A stretch of DNA of 64,000 nt from Christensenella tenuis (GCF_014287795.1 NZ_JACOON010000002.1:310001-374000), one strand, 5' to 3'. Shown: positions 33,992 through 43,105, counted from the first letter of the stretch. Translations and numbers: made by a program. Notes: a model not told the origin generated them from the sequence alone.

Positions 33992-36415
33992 CTATGCGAT
34001 CCGCATTTGTTCCATTTTGTCCTGGAGTTTTTCCGCGCGGCTCTTAAACGCAATGGAGAGCCCAAGGAATACGCCGAGGAAGGCCGCAAGGATGCCGATG
34101 CACTGCCAGATCAGCGTAAGATCGCTTCCCGAAATCGCTTCCCGCAGTGCGGTGACACAATACGTGAACGGCATGAACGGGTTCAGGATGCGGAAGAAAT
34201 TCGGTACCAGTTCGAGAGGAAAAGTGCCCGCATCCGATGTCAGTTGCAGGATCAGCAGCACAATGGCGACCAATCGCCCCGCATCGCCAAGCAGGGAAAT
34301 CAGCGTCTGCACAATGGCAATGGAGACAAGCGACATCACTACGATCGTAAAGAAATACATCCCAATATTGTTCGGCACAAGCCCAAGCGTCAGCACCACT
34401 GCACCCACCAGTACAGCCTGTAATATCCCGATAAACGCATACGAGAGGAACTTGCCGGCCACAGCCTGCGCGCTGCCCGCCGCAAAGCGTGGATCAGCCT
34501 TAGGCGAAATGATGAAGAACATCAGGATCGCGCCTACCCACAGGGAGAGCGGGATAAAATACGGTGCAAATCCGGTGCCGTAATCGGGTACAGGATTGAT
34601 TGGCTGGCTTAATATTGTCACAGGTTTGCTGATGTAATCGCCCATGGCTTCGCTGGAATTTACCAAATTGCCGTCAATATAGGAAACGCCGTCCGCCAGT
34701 TTGCCGGAAAGCTCCTGCGCTCCGTCCGTCAGCTGCGAAACGCCATCCGTCAGCACGGGGATCTGGCCGTCCATCATCTGCATTCCATCTGCAAGCACTG
34801 CAGATCCGCTATAGAGCTGTCCAATGCCCGCAGCCGCTTTGCCAACACCCGCTTCCAACGCCTTACTGCCATCTTTTAGCTGTGAAACGCCGTCCATGAG
34901 GGCGGGCGTTTTCCCGGAAAGCTGCTGTGCCCCGGTTTTAAGGGCAGAAGCGCCGTTTGATAGTTCGCCGATGCCATCCGTCAGAGCAGGAATACTGCCG
35001 GAAAATTCATTGATTCCCGCGTTGAGGGCGCTGGAACCGTCTTCCAGCTTGGAGACCGCATCGGCCGCTGCGTCCGTACCTGCCGTAAGCTGCGATACAC
35101 CCGCCGCAAAGGCAGGGGAGCCGTCCGGCATCGTAGGATTAGCCGGATCGAGCGTATAAGACAGGCCGTCGAGTCCTGCGGTTATGTCCGCAAGACCGCC
35201 TTTTGCGGATTCAAGCCCACCGTTCAGTGTGCCGAGGCTTGTGTGGTAAGAAGACTGCAGTTGGTCAAGCGCCGCGGAGATATCGTCTGCGGACGCACCG
35301 CCCGCAGCCAGGGACTTGATCCCATCGATTGCAGCATCGAAATCCGCGGCAGAAGAGGTCGCCGCAATCAGCGTATCGAGGCCGTCTGAAACTTGTCCGG
35401 TTCCTGCGGATAGTTTATCCACCGTGGATTTCAGGGTTGCTGTTCCGCTTTGTACAGCTTCCGCTCCGCTGGCCAGCGTGGGCATTTGACGGTTCAGGGC
35501 CTCAAGGCCGTCTGCTAATTCCTGCGAACCGGCCGACAGCCGGTCTGCTCCGCTTGCCAGTTCGCCGCTTTTTTGTGCAAGGGTATCGATCCCTCCGGAA
35601 ACCTGTTCAGCGCCGTCCGCGAGCCGGGCTGCACCGTCCGCAAGGGCAGGCATCTGACTTTGAAGGCTTACAAGGCCGTCTGCAAGCTGTGTACTTCCGC
35701 TTTTTAAGGCAGGGACATTTCCTTCTAAAAAGCCAAGACCGTTTTTCAAAGCGGCGGAACCATTTGTAAGCTGTGTGACGCCTGCCGAAAGGTCCGGCAG
35801 TTTGCCACTCAGCGCAAGAATCCCGCCGTAAAGCCGCGAAGCGCCGTCTGATGCCTGGGAAAGCCCGTCCTTTGCCTCATAAAGCCCGTCGAACGCGCCC
35901 TGTGCATATTCCTTTGTCACCGTAGCGGAAACTTTTTCCTTCAGCTGCGTCTCCACATTGCCGCTGATTTGCGAGGCAAGGAAATTTTTCGCCTGGTTCG
36001 AGGTATAAATGATTTCCGCCGTGGTGGGCGTGCCGGTCTTCGCATTAACGATTTTTTGTGAAAAATCCGCGGGAATCGTAAACAGGGAATAATATTTGGT
36101 GTTTTCAAGCCCGTCCGCAAGATCCCCCTGCGAAATGAACGACCATCCTACCTCATTATTATTCCGCAGCTCGTCCACTACCTGCCCCCCGTAATTGACA
36201 TCCCTGCCATCCATCTTTGCTCCTTCATCCAGGTTCAATACCGCAACGGGAAGGTCTTTGAGCCGTCCATACGGATTCCAGAACGCAGCAAGGTAACATA
36301 AGCTGTACAGCATCGGCACGATCAGGATTGCCACAACGGATACACGGATGAACCGGTTCCTGAAAATTCCCGATATATCGTTTCCGGCAATTTTTGCAAA
36401 TTTCAATGCAAGCAC
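33992..36415 (-). CDS. YhgE/Pip-family membrane protein (ABC-2-like) with long repeat domain
   Basis: 807 residues. One membrane helix near residue 20-45 is followed by an exported region of about 550 residues with many repeats of the form L-x2-G-x3-L-x2-G (LADGVxxLxxG), typical of the Pip/YhgE family and predicted to form a long helical or beta stalk. Five or six membrane helices close the protein, as in ABC-2 permeases. The family includes phage infection protein and putative export proteins. The transported substrate is unknown. A TetR repressor gene lies upstream, and matching palindromes precede both genes. Confidence 0.85.
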   Translation of the reverse strand: MLALKFAKIAGNDISGIFRNRFIRVSVVAILIVPMLYSLCYLAAFWNPYGRLKDLPVAVLNLDEGAKMDGRDVNYGGQVVDELRNNNEVGWSFISQGDLADGLENTKYYSLFTIPADFSQKIVNAKTGTPTTAEIIYTSNQAKNFLASQISGNVETQLKEKVSATVTKEYAQGAFDGLYEAKDGLSQASDGASRLYGGILALSGKLPDLSAGVTQLTNGSAALKNGLGFLEGNVPALKSGSTQLADGLVSLQSQMPALADGAARLADGAEQVSGGIDTLAQKSGELASGADRLSAGSQELADGLEALNRQMPTLASGAEAVQSGTATLKSTVDKLSAGTGQVSDGLDTLIAATSSAADFDAAIDGIKSLAAGGASADDISAALDQLQSSYHTSLGTLNGGLESAKGGLADITAGLDGLSYTLDPANPTMPDGSPAFAAGVSQLTAGTDAAADAVSKLEDGSSALNAGINEFSGSIPALTDGIGELSNGASALKTGAQQLSGKTPALMDGVSQLKDGSKALEAGVGKAAAGIGQLYSGSAVLADGMQMMDGQIPVLTDGVSQLTDGAQELSGKLADGVSYIDGNLVNSSEAMGDYISKPVTILSQPINPVPDYGTGFAPYFIPLSLWVGAILMFFIISPKADPRFAAGSAQAVAGKFLSYAFIGILQAVLVGAVVLTLGLVPNNIGMYFFTIVVMSLVSIAIVQTLISLLGDAGRLVAIVLLILQLTSDAGTFPLELVPNFFRILNPFMPFTYCVTALREAISGSDLTLIWQCIGILAAFLGVFLGLSIAFKSRAEKLQDKMEQMRIA

Positions 36416-36436
36416 ACTCCTCTTTATAATTTTTAA

Positions 36437-36455
36437 ACTGACTAGTCAGTACAAT
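36437..36455 (-). promoter_or_regulatory. TetR operator in front of the yhgE-like gene
   Basis: ACTGACTAGTCAGT (36437-36450) is a perfect 14-bp palindrome; the longer string TGACTAGTCAGTACAAT recurs with one change upstream of the tetR gene. Confidence 0.8.
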
Positions 36456-36556
36456 AATATTGCGGTATGTACTATTTGTCAACATATTTTTAAAGATAAA
36501 ACATTGAAAACATTAAAAGTGAAAGAAGAGTGCTTTTAAGAGGAATCTGTAAATAA

Positions 36557-36580
36557 AAAATGCGCATGACCGCGCATTTT
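36557..36580 (-). terminator. Terminator of the tetR gene
   Basis: AAAATGCGC 36557-36565 pairs with GCGCATTTT 36572-36580 around a 6-nt loop; on the minus strand it is followed by TTTATTTAC. Confidence 0.8.
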
Positions 36581-36645
36581 CTGTAAACACCGGAAGCCAT
36601 CCGGGCCAATCGGCTTTATAAACGGCTTATTTTAAGAGACTCGCC

Positions 36646-37200
36646 CTACAAAATACCGTGCAGGTAATTTTGGATCAGCAAACCGGAAATATCTTTTTTT
36701 TGCGTCCCGGTCATTGCGCTGTAAACGGCGGCGGAAACCATTGTCCCGAGGAACCCGAATACCGCGGCGGACGTTTCCTTCTCAGTGTGTTTTTCAACGC
36801 CCAGCTCGCCGATACATTCGCGGATTAATTGTGCGTATTCATTTAGCTTGCCGCGCAACAGGCGCTGGCGTTCCTCTTGGCCGAACAGCTGGCTTAAGAT
36901 TACTTTAACAAAATTCTCGTTTTTACGGACGACGCGCAGCTGCGATTTGCACAATTCAGTAATTTTGTCCATGGGTGCAAGCGGCTTACCGATTACCTTT
37001 TTGGCGTCGTCGATCATATGTCCAAGCCCCGTCTGCATGACAAATAAAAACAGGTCTTCCTTGCTTTTAAAATGATAATACAGCGTGCCCTTGGCAACGT
37101 TTGCACGTTCGGCAATCTCATCCATAGCCGCCCCCGTATAGCCTGATTGTGAAAATACGTCCACCGACGCTTTGTAAATCGCTTCTTTTGTTTTATTCAT
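36646..37200 (-). CDS. TetR/AcrR-family repressor of the yhgE-like gene
   Basis: 184 residues. The N-terminal helix-turn-helix is clear (AIYKASVDVFSQSGYTGAAM, then DEIAERANVAKGTLYYHFKS). The C-terminal domain is a helical effector-binding domain. Palindromic sites upstream of its own gene (37221) and of the yhgE-like gene (36437) point to autoregulation and repression of YhgE. TetR-YhgE pairs are common in Firmicutes. The inducing ligand is unknown. Confidence 0.9.
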   Translation of the reverse strand: MNKTKEAIYKASVDVFSQSGYTGAAMDEIAERANVAKGTLYYHFKSKEDLFLFVMQTGLGHMIDDAKKVIGKPLAPMDKITELCKSQLRVVRKNENFVKVILSQLFGQEERQRLLRGKLNEYAQLIRECIGELGVEKHTEKETSAAVFGFLGTMVSAAVYSAMTGTQKKDISGLLIQNYLHGIL

Positions 37201-37220
37201 GGAATCCCCCCAAATAGACT

Positions 37221-37237
37221 TGACCAGTCAGTACAAT
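37221..37237 (-). promoter_or_regulatory. TetR operator upstream of tetR
   Basis: TGACCAGTCAGTACAAT matches the site at 36439-36455 at 16 of 17 positions. It lies 20 bp before the start codon of tetR. Confidence 0.78.
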
Positions 37238-37348
37238 TTCTTTATACCCCATTTGCCTGCAAATGGCAAGAAAAAAAGAATAGGATTGAAAAAAAAGAAA
37301 AAGAGGTATACAATGATTTGTATTGGAATAGATAGAAAGGCACAATAT

Positions 37349-38143
37349 ATGGAGCTGAAGATCGCCCCGCTGTTCAGCGGATCGAAAGGGAACTGCATCT
37401 ACGTCGGTACGGATAAATCCAAGGTCCTTGTGGACGCGGGATACTCCTGTACGAAGATTGTAGCGGAACTCCAGAAGGTCGATATCCACATGGGGGATAT
37501 TGATGGGATTCTTATTACGCATGAACACAGCGACCATATTGCGGGAGTGGGCGTCATTTCCCGTAAATTCGATATTCCAGTCTATGCGAACGAACAAACG
37601 TGGTGCGAGATAGAAAAGCGTCTTGGGGACGTACAGTCAAAAAATATCCGCGTAATTGATGAACAGGATTTTTACGTGGGAGAGTTGTGCGTACAGCCAT
37701 ACGAAATATCGCACGATGCGGTACGTCCTTTCGGCTATAGCCTTACGGCGGGCGGAAAAAAAGTCAGCGTCATGACAGACCTTGGGCGTGTCACGGAGAA
37801 GATGCTTGCGCGAGTCGCGGGCTCCTCCATCGTGTTGCTGGAATCCAACCACGATGTCGAAATGCTCAAATGCGGCCCATACCCCTATTATCTCAAACGC
37901 CGCATCCTTTCTACGCACGGGCATCTGTCGAATGACGATGCAGCCCAGACTGCGATGCGTTTGGCGGCGGCGGGCGTGCGCGGCATCCTGCTTGGCCATC
38001 TTTCCGAAAAAAATAATTTTTACGAGCTTGCTTATGAAACGGTGTGCAGCTTCCTGCGGCAAAATGGGGTTGTAATCGGCAAACATGTCGCGGTTGCTAT
38101 GGCAAAGCGTGAAGGTGTTACCGGTATTTACGCCGCTGTATAA
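37349..38143 (+). CDS. MBL-fold metallohydrolase (YycJ/WalJ-like)
   Basis: 264 residues from the ATG at 37349, behind AGAAAGG. The metallo-beta-lactamase motif THEHSDHI (near residue 55) binds two metals; FSGSKGNCIYV at the N-terminus is typical of YycJ/WalJ. The family is probably a nuclease or other phosphoesterase. In Firmicutes walJ often precedes rlmH, as it does here, although the usual walRK genes are absent. Confidence 0.88.
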   Translation: MELKIAPLFSGSKGNCIYVGTDKSKVLVDAGYSCTKIVAELQKVDIHMGDIDGILITHEHSDHIAGVGVISRKFDIPVYANEQTWCEIEKRLGDVQSKNIRVIDEQDFYVGELCVQPYEISHDAVRPFGYSLTAGGKKVSVMTDLGRVTEKMLARVAGSSIVLLESNHDVEMLKCGPYPYYLKRRILSTHGHLSNDDAAQTAMRLAAAGVRGILLGHLSEKNNFYELAYETVCSFLRQNGVVIGKHVAVAMAKREGVTGIYAAV

Positions 38144-38175
38144 AAAAGGCGCTGCCCGGAAATGGGGAAAATTCG

Positions 38176-38649
38176 ATTAAAATCAAAATTGTATGCGTGG
38201 GAAAATTAAAGGAAGATTTTTACGAAAAGGCGCAGGCGGAGTATACTAAAATGCTCGGCCGTTTTTGCACGCTGCATATTGAAGAACTTCCGGACGAACC
38301 GCTTACAAACGTAAAAGGGGAAAAAGCTGAACAGGCGGTTAAAGCGGCGGAAGGAGAACGAATCCTTAGGAAATGCGAAGGTTACGTGATCGCCTGCGAC
38401 GTACGCGGGAAGGAAATGTCCTCCGAATCCTTCGCGGAAAAGGTCGGCAGTTTAATGTCCGGGGGAAACAGCACGCTTACATTTGTCATCGGCGGCTCTC
38501 TTGGGCTTTCCGCAGATGTTTTGGGCCGGGCGGACCTGCGGCTCTCCCTTTCCCGGATGACCCTTCCACACAGGCTTTTTCGCATCGTTCTCCTGGAACA
38601 GGTTTTCCGTGCATTTAAAATTCTCCGCGGGGAGACTTATCATAAATAA
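38176..38649 (+). CDS. rlmH: 23S rRNA (pseudouridine-1915 N3) methyltransferase, apparent ATT start
   Basis: 157 residues if translation starts at the ATT at 38176. The SPOUT-fold methyltransferase has the knot motif FVIGGSLGLS and the conserved C-terminus ILRGETYHK. It methylates a ribosomal pseudouridine in helix 69. The conserved family start M-K-I-K-I-x-C-V-G-K-L-K aligns with ATT-K-I-K-I-V-C-V-G-K-L-K, and GGGGA lies 7 nt upstream of the ATT. The first standard start in frame is GTG at 38197, which would delete the first beta strand; a CTG at 38152 is another option. Either a rare ATT start or a sequence change is implied. Confidence 0.85.
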   Translation: MKIKIVCVGKLKEDFYEKAQAEYTKMLGRFCTLHIEELPDEPLTNVKGEKAEQAVKAAEGERILRKCEGYVIACDVRGKEMSSESFAEKVGSLMSGGNSTLTFVIGGSLGLSADVLGRADLRLSLSRMTLPHRLFRIVLLEQVFRAFKILRGETYHK

Positions 38650-38660
38650 ATTATTTTTTG

Positions 38661-39165
38661 GTGCATGACCTCGGGACGGCGGGGGGATAAGGCAGCCTTG
38701 CTTTCGGAAGATGAAACGCTCGTCCATGCGGTCACGGCGGAATACAAAACATGGCTTTGTGGAGCAGAACCCGGATGACTGGTGGCGTGTGGTATGCGCT
38801 GCATCCGCAGAGCTATTGAAGCTTATAGATCCAAAAGACGTTGCGGCAGTGTCCTTCAGCGGGCAAATGACGGGCTGCCTGTGTGCGGACAGGCACGGAA
38901 AGCCGCTGTGCCCGTCAATTATTTGGGCGGGTACGCATTCTGTCTGCGAGGCCGATCTGCCGGGCAATAAATATAGGAAAGCCGCATTCTACCGCGTTTC
39001 CGTGCGCTGTACCATCGTGTATCATACAGTTGTAAAACTGATGTGGATGAAGAAAAATGAGCTGGAAGTTTATCGCAATACCCATAAAACGCTGTGCGCT
39101 AAAGACTATATTGTCTTAAAGCTCACCGGGCAGTTCGTCACCGGTTATTCAGACGCGCCGGGTCG
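38661..39165 (+). pseudogene. Decayed FGGY-family (xylulokinase-like) sugar kinase fragment
   Basis: Only the N-terminal third remains. Similarity runs through HDLGTAG (near 38664), DKAALLSEDETLV (near 38689), EYKTHGFVEQNPDDWW (broken near 38747), VSFSGQMTGCLC and KLMWMKKNELEVYRNT to about 39160. Two frame changes are needed, one in a run of G near 38682 and one near 38747. No binding site or proper start remains. It is probably a remnant of a lost sugar pathway. Confidence 0.8.
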
Positions 39166-39260
39166 CTCGTATATAATATTTGTGAGCGCAGGCAGGCGGA
39201 AGGTATCATGCAGGCAGCGTTACGTCCCCCGCATCCGTTTAGGAGGAATATTTATCCGGC

Positions 39261-39298
39261 AGGGCAGCGCGCAATATTGCGCGCTGCCCTGTTTCTTG
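39261..39298 (+). terminator. Perfect 30-bp palindrome, terminator-like
   Basis: Positions 39261-39290 form a perfect palindrome with arms AGGGCAGCGCGCAAT and its complement, followed by GTTTCTTGTT. It ends transcription from rlmH and the pseudogene. It overlaps the glnS promoter. Confidence 0.7.
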
Positions 39299-39305
39299 TT
39301 ATAAT
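39277..39305 (+). promoter_or_regulatory. glnS promoter embedded in the palindrome
   Basis: TTGCGC at 39277-39282 and TATAAT at 39300-39305 are 17 bp apart; the -35 box lies in the right arm of the palindrome. Confidence 0.6.
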
Positions 39306-39341
39306 AAAAGTTCGTAAGAGAATTGGAAAAGGGGTTCATTT

Positions 39342-40985
39342 ATGGCGGAAAACGAGTCGAAAAATTTTATTGAAGAAATTATCGAAGAGGATCTTGCAGA
39401 CGGAAAAGTGAAAAGCGTTGTGACGCGGTTCCCGCCCGAGCCGAATGGCTACCTGCACCTGGGGCACGCAAAATCCATTTGCCTGAATTTTGGGTTGGCA
39501 GAAAAGTTCGGCGGAAAGTGCAACCTGCGTTTTGACGATACCAATCCCGTCAAGGAAGATGTGGAATATATCAACGCCATCAAACGGGATATTGAATGGC
39601 TGGGCTTTAAATGGGCGGATGAAGTCTATGGATCAGATTATTTCGATTTCATGTACGAATGCGCAGAGCGCTTGATTGAAAAAGGGCTCGCCTATGTAGA
39701 CGACCTCACGCCGGAGGAAATGCGCGCATACCGTGGAACCCTTACGGAGCCGGGGAAGGAAAGCCCATACCGGGGGAGAACGCCCGAAGAAAATATGGAT
39801 CTGTTCCGCCGCATGAAAGCGGGGGAATTTGAAGACGGCACAAAGGTCCTGCGCGCGAAGATCGACATGAGTTCCCCAAACCTTAATATGCGCGACCCGG
39901 CCATTTACCGCATTGTAAAAGCGCCGCATCACCGTACGGGTGAAAAATGGGTCATCTATCCGATGTATGATTTTGCCCATCCGCTCGAAGACGCTTACGA
40001 GGGTGTGACGCATTCGGTATGCACGATGGAGTTTGAAGACCATAGGCCGCTGTACGACTGGTTTGTCGAAAATTGCGAATGCAAAAATGTTCCGCACCAG
40101 TACGAGTTTGCGCGTCTCAATTTGACGCATACGGTCATGAGCAAACGCTACCTGAAAAAACTGGTGGACGACGGCGTAGTTTCCGGGTGGGACGATCCGC
40201 GCATGCCCACGCTTTCCGGCGTGCGGCGCAGGGGATATACGCCCGCTGCAATCCGCGACTTTTGCGACCGGATCGGTGTCGCCAAAGCCGTGTCCGAGGT
40301 AGATGTGCGCCTGCTTGAGCATTGTGTGCGCGAAGATCTCAACGCCCACGCGCCCCGCGTCATGGGAGTGCTTCGGCCGCTTAAGCTTACAATAGAAAAC
40401 TATCCCGACGGAAAAACGGAATTGCTGACGGCGGAAGACCTGCCGGGCAGCGGGAAGATGCATGAAGTCCCGTTCTCCAAACACTTGTATATTGAGCAGG
40501 ATGATTTTCTTGAGGTAAAGCCCAACAATAAATATTTCCGCCTGTATGTGGGCGGTGAGGTACGCCTCAAGAACGCCTATATCATCAAATGCGAGCGCGT
40601 GGTGAAGGGCGCTGACGGCAGCGTCGAGGAAGTAATTTGCACTTACGATGAAACAACTAAGTCCGGCGGCGAAAACAGCGGACGGAAAGTAAAGGGAACG
40701 CTGCATTGGGTGGAGCGTGATACCGCGGTAAACGCACAGGTGCGCCTGTACGATTATCTGTTTACGGAACAAGAAGACGGCGTCTGCGCCGCCAATCCAA
40801 ATTCGCTGACCGTACTGGAAAACGCGGTGATCGAACCGCATATCAGGACGGCGCCGGGCGGCGGCCGGTTCCAGTTTATGCGACAGGGCTATTTCTGCAT
40901 CGATACGGAAGATACATCGGATGGAAAACTGGTATTCAACCAGATCGTGAGCCTGAAAGACAGCTTTGCCAAAACAATGAAGTAA
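39342..40985 (+). CDS. glnS: Glutaminyl-tRNA synthetase
   Basis: 547 residues. Class I synthetase with HLGHAKSI (HIGH motif, near residue 38) and VMSKRYL (KMSKS motif, near residue 268), plus the two C-terminal beta-barrel anticodon-binding domains of GlnRS. The start follows AAAAGGGG. It charges tRNA-Gln directly, and lies next to gltX. Many Firmicutes lack GlnRS and use the GatCAB transamidation route, so this may be an old acquisition. Confidence 0.95.
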   Translation: MAENESKNFIEEIIEEDLADGKVKSVVTRFPPEPNGYLHLGHAKSICLNFGLAEKFGGKCNLRFDDTNPVKEDVEYINAIKRDIEWLGFKWADEVYGSDYFDFMYECAERLIEKGLAYVDDLTPEEMRAYRGTLTEPGKESPYRGRTPEENMDLFRRMKAGEFEDGTKVLRAKIDMSSPNLNMRDPAIYRIVKAPHHRTGEKWVIYPMYDFAHPLEDAYEGVTHSVCTMEFEDHRPLYDWFVENCECKNVPHQYEFARLNLTHTVMSKRYLKKLVDDGVVSGWDDPRMPTLSGVRRRGYTPAAIRDFCDRIGVAKAVSEVDVRLLEHCVREDLNAHAPRVMGVLRPLKLTIENYPDGKTELLTAEDLPGSGKMHEVPFSKHLYIEQDDFLEVKPNNKYFRLYVGGEVRLKNAYIIKCERVVKGADGSVEEVICTYDETTKSGGENSGRKVKGTLHWVERDTAVNAQVRLYDYLFTEQEDGVCAANPNSLTVLENAVIEPHIRTAPGGGRFQFMRQGYFCIDTEDTSDGKLVFNQIVSLKDSFAKTMK

Positions 40986-41139
40986 AAGCAGCAGCGTGAA
41001 GTGCGCGGCAGCCATACCTGAACTGCGCATGTTTTATACGCCTGCCGTGCTGTACATAAATGGGTGCCGGGGCAAATGTCCGCCCTGCATTGTGCGGATA
41101 CCCCTGCAGACGGAAAACAAACTCGAAAGGAACGGTATT

Positions 41140-42597
41140 ATGGAGATAAGAACAAGATTTGCGCCCAGCCCGACGGGCTACCTGCACATCGGCGGCCTGC
41201 GGACAGCGCTGTATGCATATCTGTTTGCTAAAAAGAACGGAGGGAAATTCATCCTGCGCATCGAGGATACAGACAGGGAACGCCTTGTAGACGAAGCGAG
41301 CGAGATCATCTACCGCACGTTGAAAGATACGGGGCTTATTTATGATGAAGGCCCGGATGTGGGCGGGGAGTATGGTCCTTATATCCAGTCCGAGCGCAAG
41401 GATATTTACCGGAACTATGCGGAAGAGCTTGTGCGGCGCGGCGCGGCTTATTATTGCTTCTGTACCAAAGAACGCCTTTCGGGCCTGCGTGCGGAGTGCG
41501 AGGCAAAAGGAGAGCAGTTCAAATACGATAAGCATTGCCTTTCTCTCACGCCGGAGGAGATCAAGGCGAAGCTCGACGCGGGTGAGCCGTATGTCATCCG
41601 CCAGAATATCCCCACGGAAGGGGAAACGACGTACAGCGATATGGTCTACGGTACCGTCACAGTGCCGAACAGCGATATGGAAGATAACATCCTCCTGAAG
41701 TCGGACGGCTATCCAACCTACAATCTTGCAAATGTGGTGGATGACCACCTGATGAAGATCACGCATGTCATCCGCGGGATCGAATATCTTTCGTCTACAC
41801 CGAAATATAATCTGCTCTACGAAGCGATGGAGTGGGACGTACCGGAATATATCCACCTGCCCCCGGTCATGCGGGACAAACACGCGAAGCTCTCCAAGCG
41901 TCACGGCGACGCTTCCTACGAAGACTTTGTAGAGAAGGGCTTCCTTTCGGGCGCGATCCTCAACTACATCGCGCTTCTCGGCTGGAGCCCTTCGGATAAC
42001 CAGGAAATATTCACACTTCCCGGGCTTGTGGAGGCGTTCGACGTATCTGGCATCAGTAAGAGCCCGGCAATCTTTGATGTGGAAAAATTGAAATGGATGA
42101 ATGCGGAATATATCCGCGCCCTTTCGGAAGAACAGTTCATTGAAATGGCAATGCCGTATTTTGAGCAGGCGATCGATCCGGACAAATTCGACCTGCCGCT
42201 CATCACGCGGCTCATCCAGCCGCGCCTTGAAGTGATGACGGAAATACCGGATAAGCTCCGCTTCCTTTCCGCGCTGCCTGATTACGATATCGGCCTTTAC
42301 AACCATAAAAAAATGAAAGTCACGCCGGAAAGCGCGCTTGTATACCTCGAAGCGGCGTATCCTGTGCTGCGTGATCTACCGGATTTCACGGAAACTATGA
42401 TCCACGACTCCATGATGGAACTTGTGGAAAAATTGGGCGTGAAAAACGGACAGCTTTTGTATCCGTTGCGCGTCGCAGTGTCGGGCACGCCCGTCACCCC
42501 GGGCGGAGCGATTGAAATTGCTTATCTGCTCGGCAAACACGAGACGCTCACGCGTATCGAAGCGGGCATCGCCAAACTGAAGGCCGGGCTGGACTAA
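41140..42597 (+). CDS. gltX: Glutamyl-tRNA synthetase
   Basis: 485 residues from the ATG at 41140, giving MEIRTRFAPSPTGYLHIGGL. HIGH motif LHIGGLR; KMSKS motif AKLSKRHG (near residue 250); C-terminal helical anticodon-binding domain. The longer frame from 40996 has no family similarity in its first 48 codons. It charges tRNA-Glu. The gap from glnS (154 bp) shows no T-box core. Confidence 0.95.
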   Translation: MEIRTRFAPSPTGYLHIGGLRTALYAYLFAKKNGGKFILRIEDTDRERLVDEASEIIYRTLKDTGLIYDEGPDVGGEYGPYIQSERKDIYRNYAEELVRRGAAYYCFCTKERLSGLRAECEAKGEQFKYDKHCLSLTPEEIKAKLDAGEPYVIRQNIPTEGETTYSDMVYGTVTVPNSDMEDNILLKSDGYPTYNLANVVDDHLMKITHVIRGIEYLSSTPKYNLLYEAMEWDVPEYIHLPPVMRDKHAKLSKRHGDASYEDFVEKGFLSGAILNYIALLGWSPSDNQEIFTLPGLVEAFDVSGISKSPAIFDVEKLKWMNAEYIRALSEEQFIEMAMPYFEQAIDPDKFDLPLITRLIQPRLEVMTEIPDKLRFLSALPDYDIGLYNHKKMKVTPESALVYLEAAYPVLRDLPDFTETMIHDSMMELVEKLGVKNGQLLYPLRVAVSGTPVTPGGAIEIAYLLGKHETLTRIEAGIAKLKAGLD

Positions 42598-42620
42598 CCG
42601 GACAACCGGACGAATATGGA

Positions 42621-42644
42621 AGAGCCGCTGTGCGCGGCTCTTTT
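42621..42644 (+). terminator. Terminator of gltX
   Basis: AGAGCCGC 42621-42628 pairs with GCGGCTCT 42634-42641 around TGTGC, followed by TTTT. Confidence 0.9.
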
Positions 42645-42708
42645 AAGTTCAATATTTTATTTCGTGGATGGAAAAATATTGCAGGCACAAGATACCGCAG
42701 AAGTTCAC

Positions 42709-42738
42709 TTGACTTTTCCCTATCCATTAAGATATAAT
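42709..42738 (+). promoter_or_regulatory. Promoter of the rpsF-ssb-rpsR operon
   Basis: TTGACT at 42709-42714 and TATAAT at 42733-42738 are 18 bp apart, about 70 bp before rpsF. Confidence 0.8.
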
Positions 42739-42757
42739 ATCTTGATGTAACGTCCTT

Positions 42758-42780
42758 GCTCTGCGGGCAAAAAGCAGGGC
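42758..42780 (+). promoter_or_regulatory. Leader hairpin before rpsF, possible S6:S18 autoregulatory site
   Basis: GCTCTGC 42758-42764 pairs with GCAGGGC 42774-42780 around a 9-nt GGGCAAAAA loop in the rpsF leader. Many bacteria have an S6:S18-binding RNA here; the expected internal CCG element is not clearly seen, so assignment is tentative. Confidence 0.35.
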
Positions 42781-42808
42781 CATTAGTCCAGAAGGAGGTG
42801 AATTACGG

Positions 42809-43105
42809 ATGATAAAGTACGAATCCATGTACATTTTGAAACCGGATATGGAAGAGGAGAAAAAAGACGCGCTCGTAAAACGTTTTTCCGATATCGTCGA
42901 GAAAAGCGGCGGTAAAGTGGAAAAAATCGACGAGTGGGGCAAAAAGCGTCTTGCATATCCAATCCAGTATATCAACGACGGTTACTATGTACTTATGACG
43001 TTTGAAGCGGATCCGACACTCCCGGCAGAGCTTGAAAGAAATTACAAGATCGCCGATGATGTGTTGCGCTATATCGTGATCAATCTTGAAGATCAAAAGG
43101 CGTAA
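42809..43105 (+). CDS. rpsF: Ribosomal protein bS6
   Basis: 98 residues; N-terminus MIKYESMYILKPDM and IDEWGKKRLAYPI are typical. Strong AGAAGGAGGTG binding site. Part of the 30S subunit, pairing with S18. First gene of rpsF-ssb-rpsR. Confidence 0.96.
   Translation: MIKYESMYILKPDMEEEKKDALVKRFSDIVEKSGGKVEKIDEWGKKRLAYPIQYINDGYYVLMTFEADPTLPAELERNYKIADDVLRYIVINLEDQKA

Noticed and set aside
33804..34583. 259-codon + strand frame
   Set aside because: Antisense to the end of the yhgE-like gene and running through its terminator.
40986..41139. Possible T-box leader before gltX
   Set aside because: No T-box bulge sequence or typical antiterminator/terminator pair was found in the 154-bp gap.
39633..42306. 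Two open frames of more than 450 codons on the minus strand
   Set aside because: They are antisense to glnS and gltX. Long antisense frames are expected in genes with this base composition.
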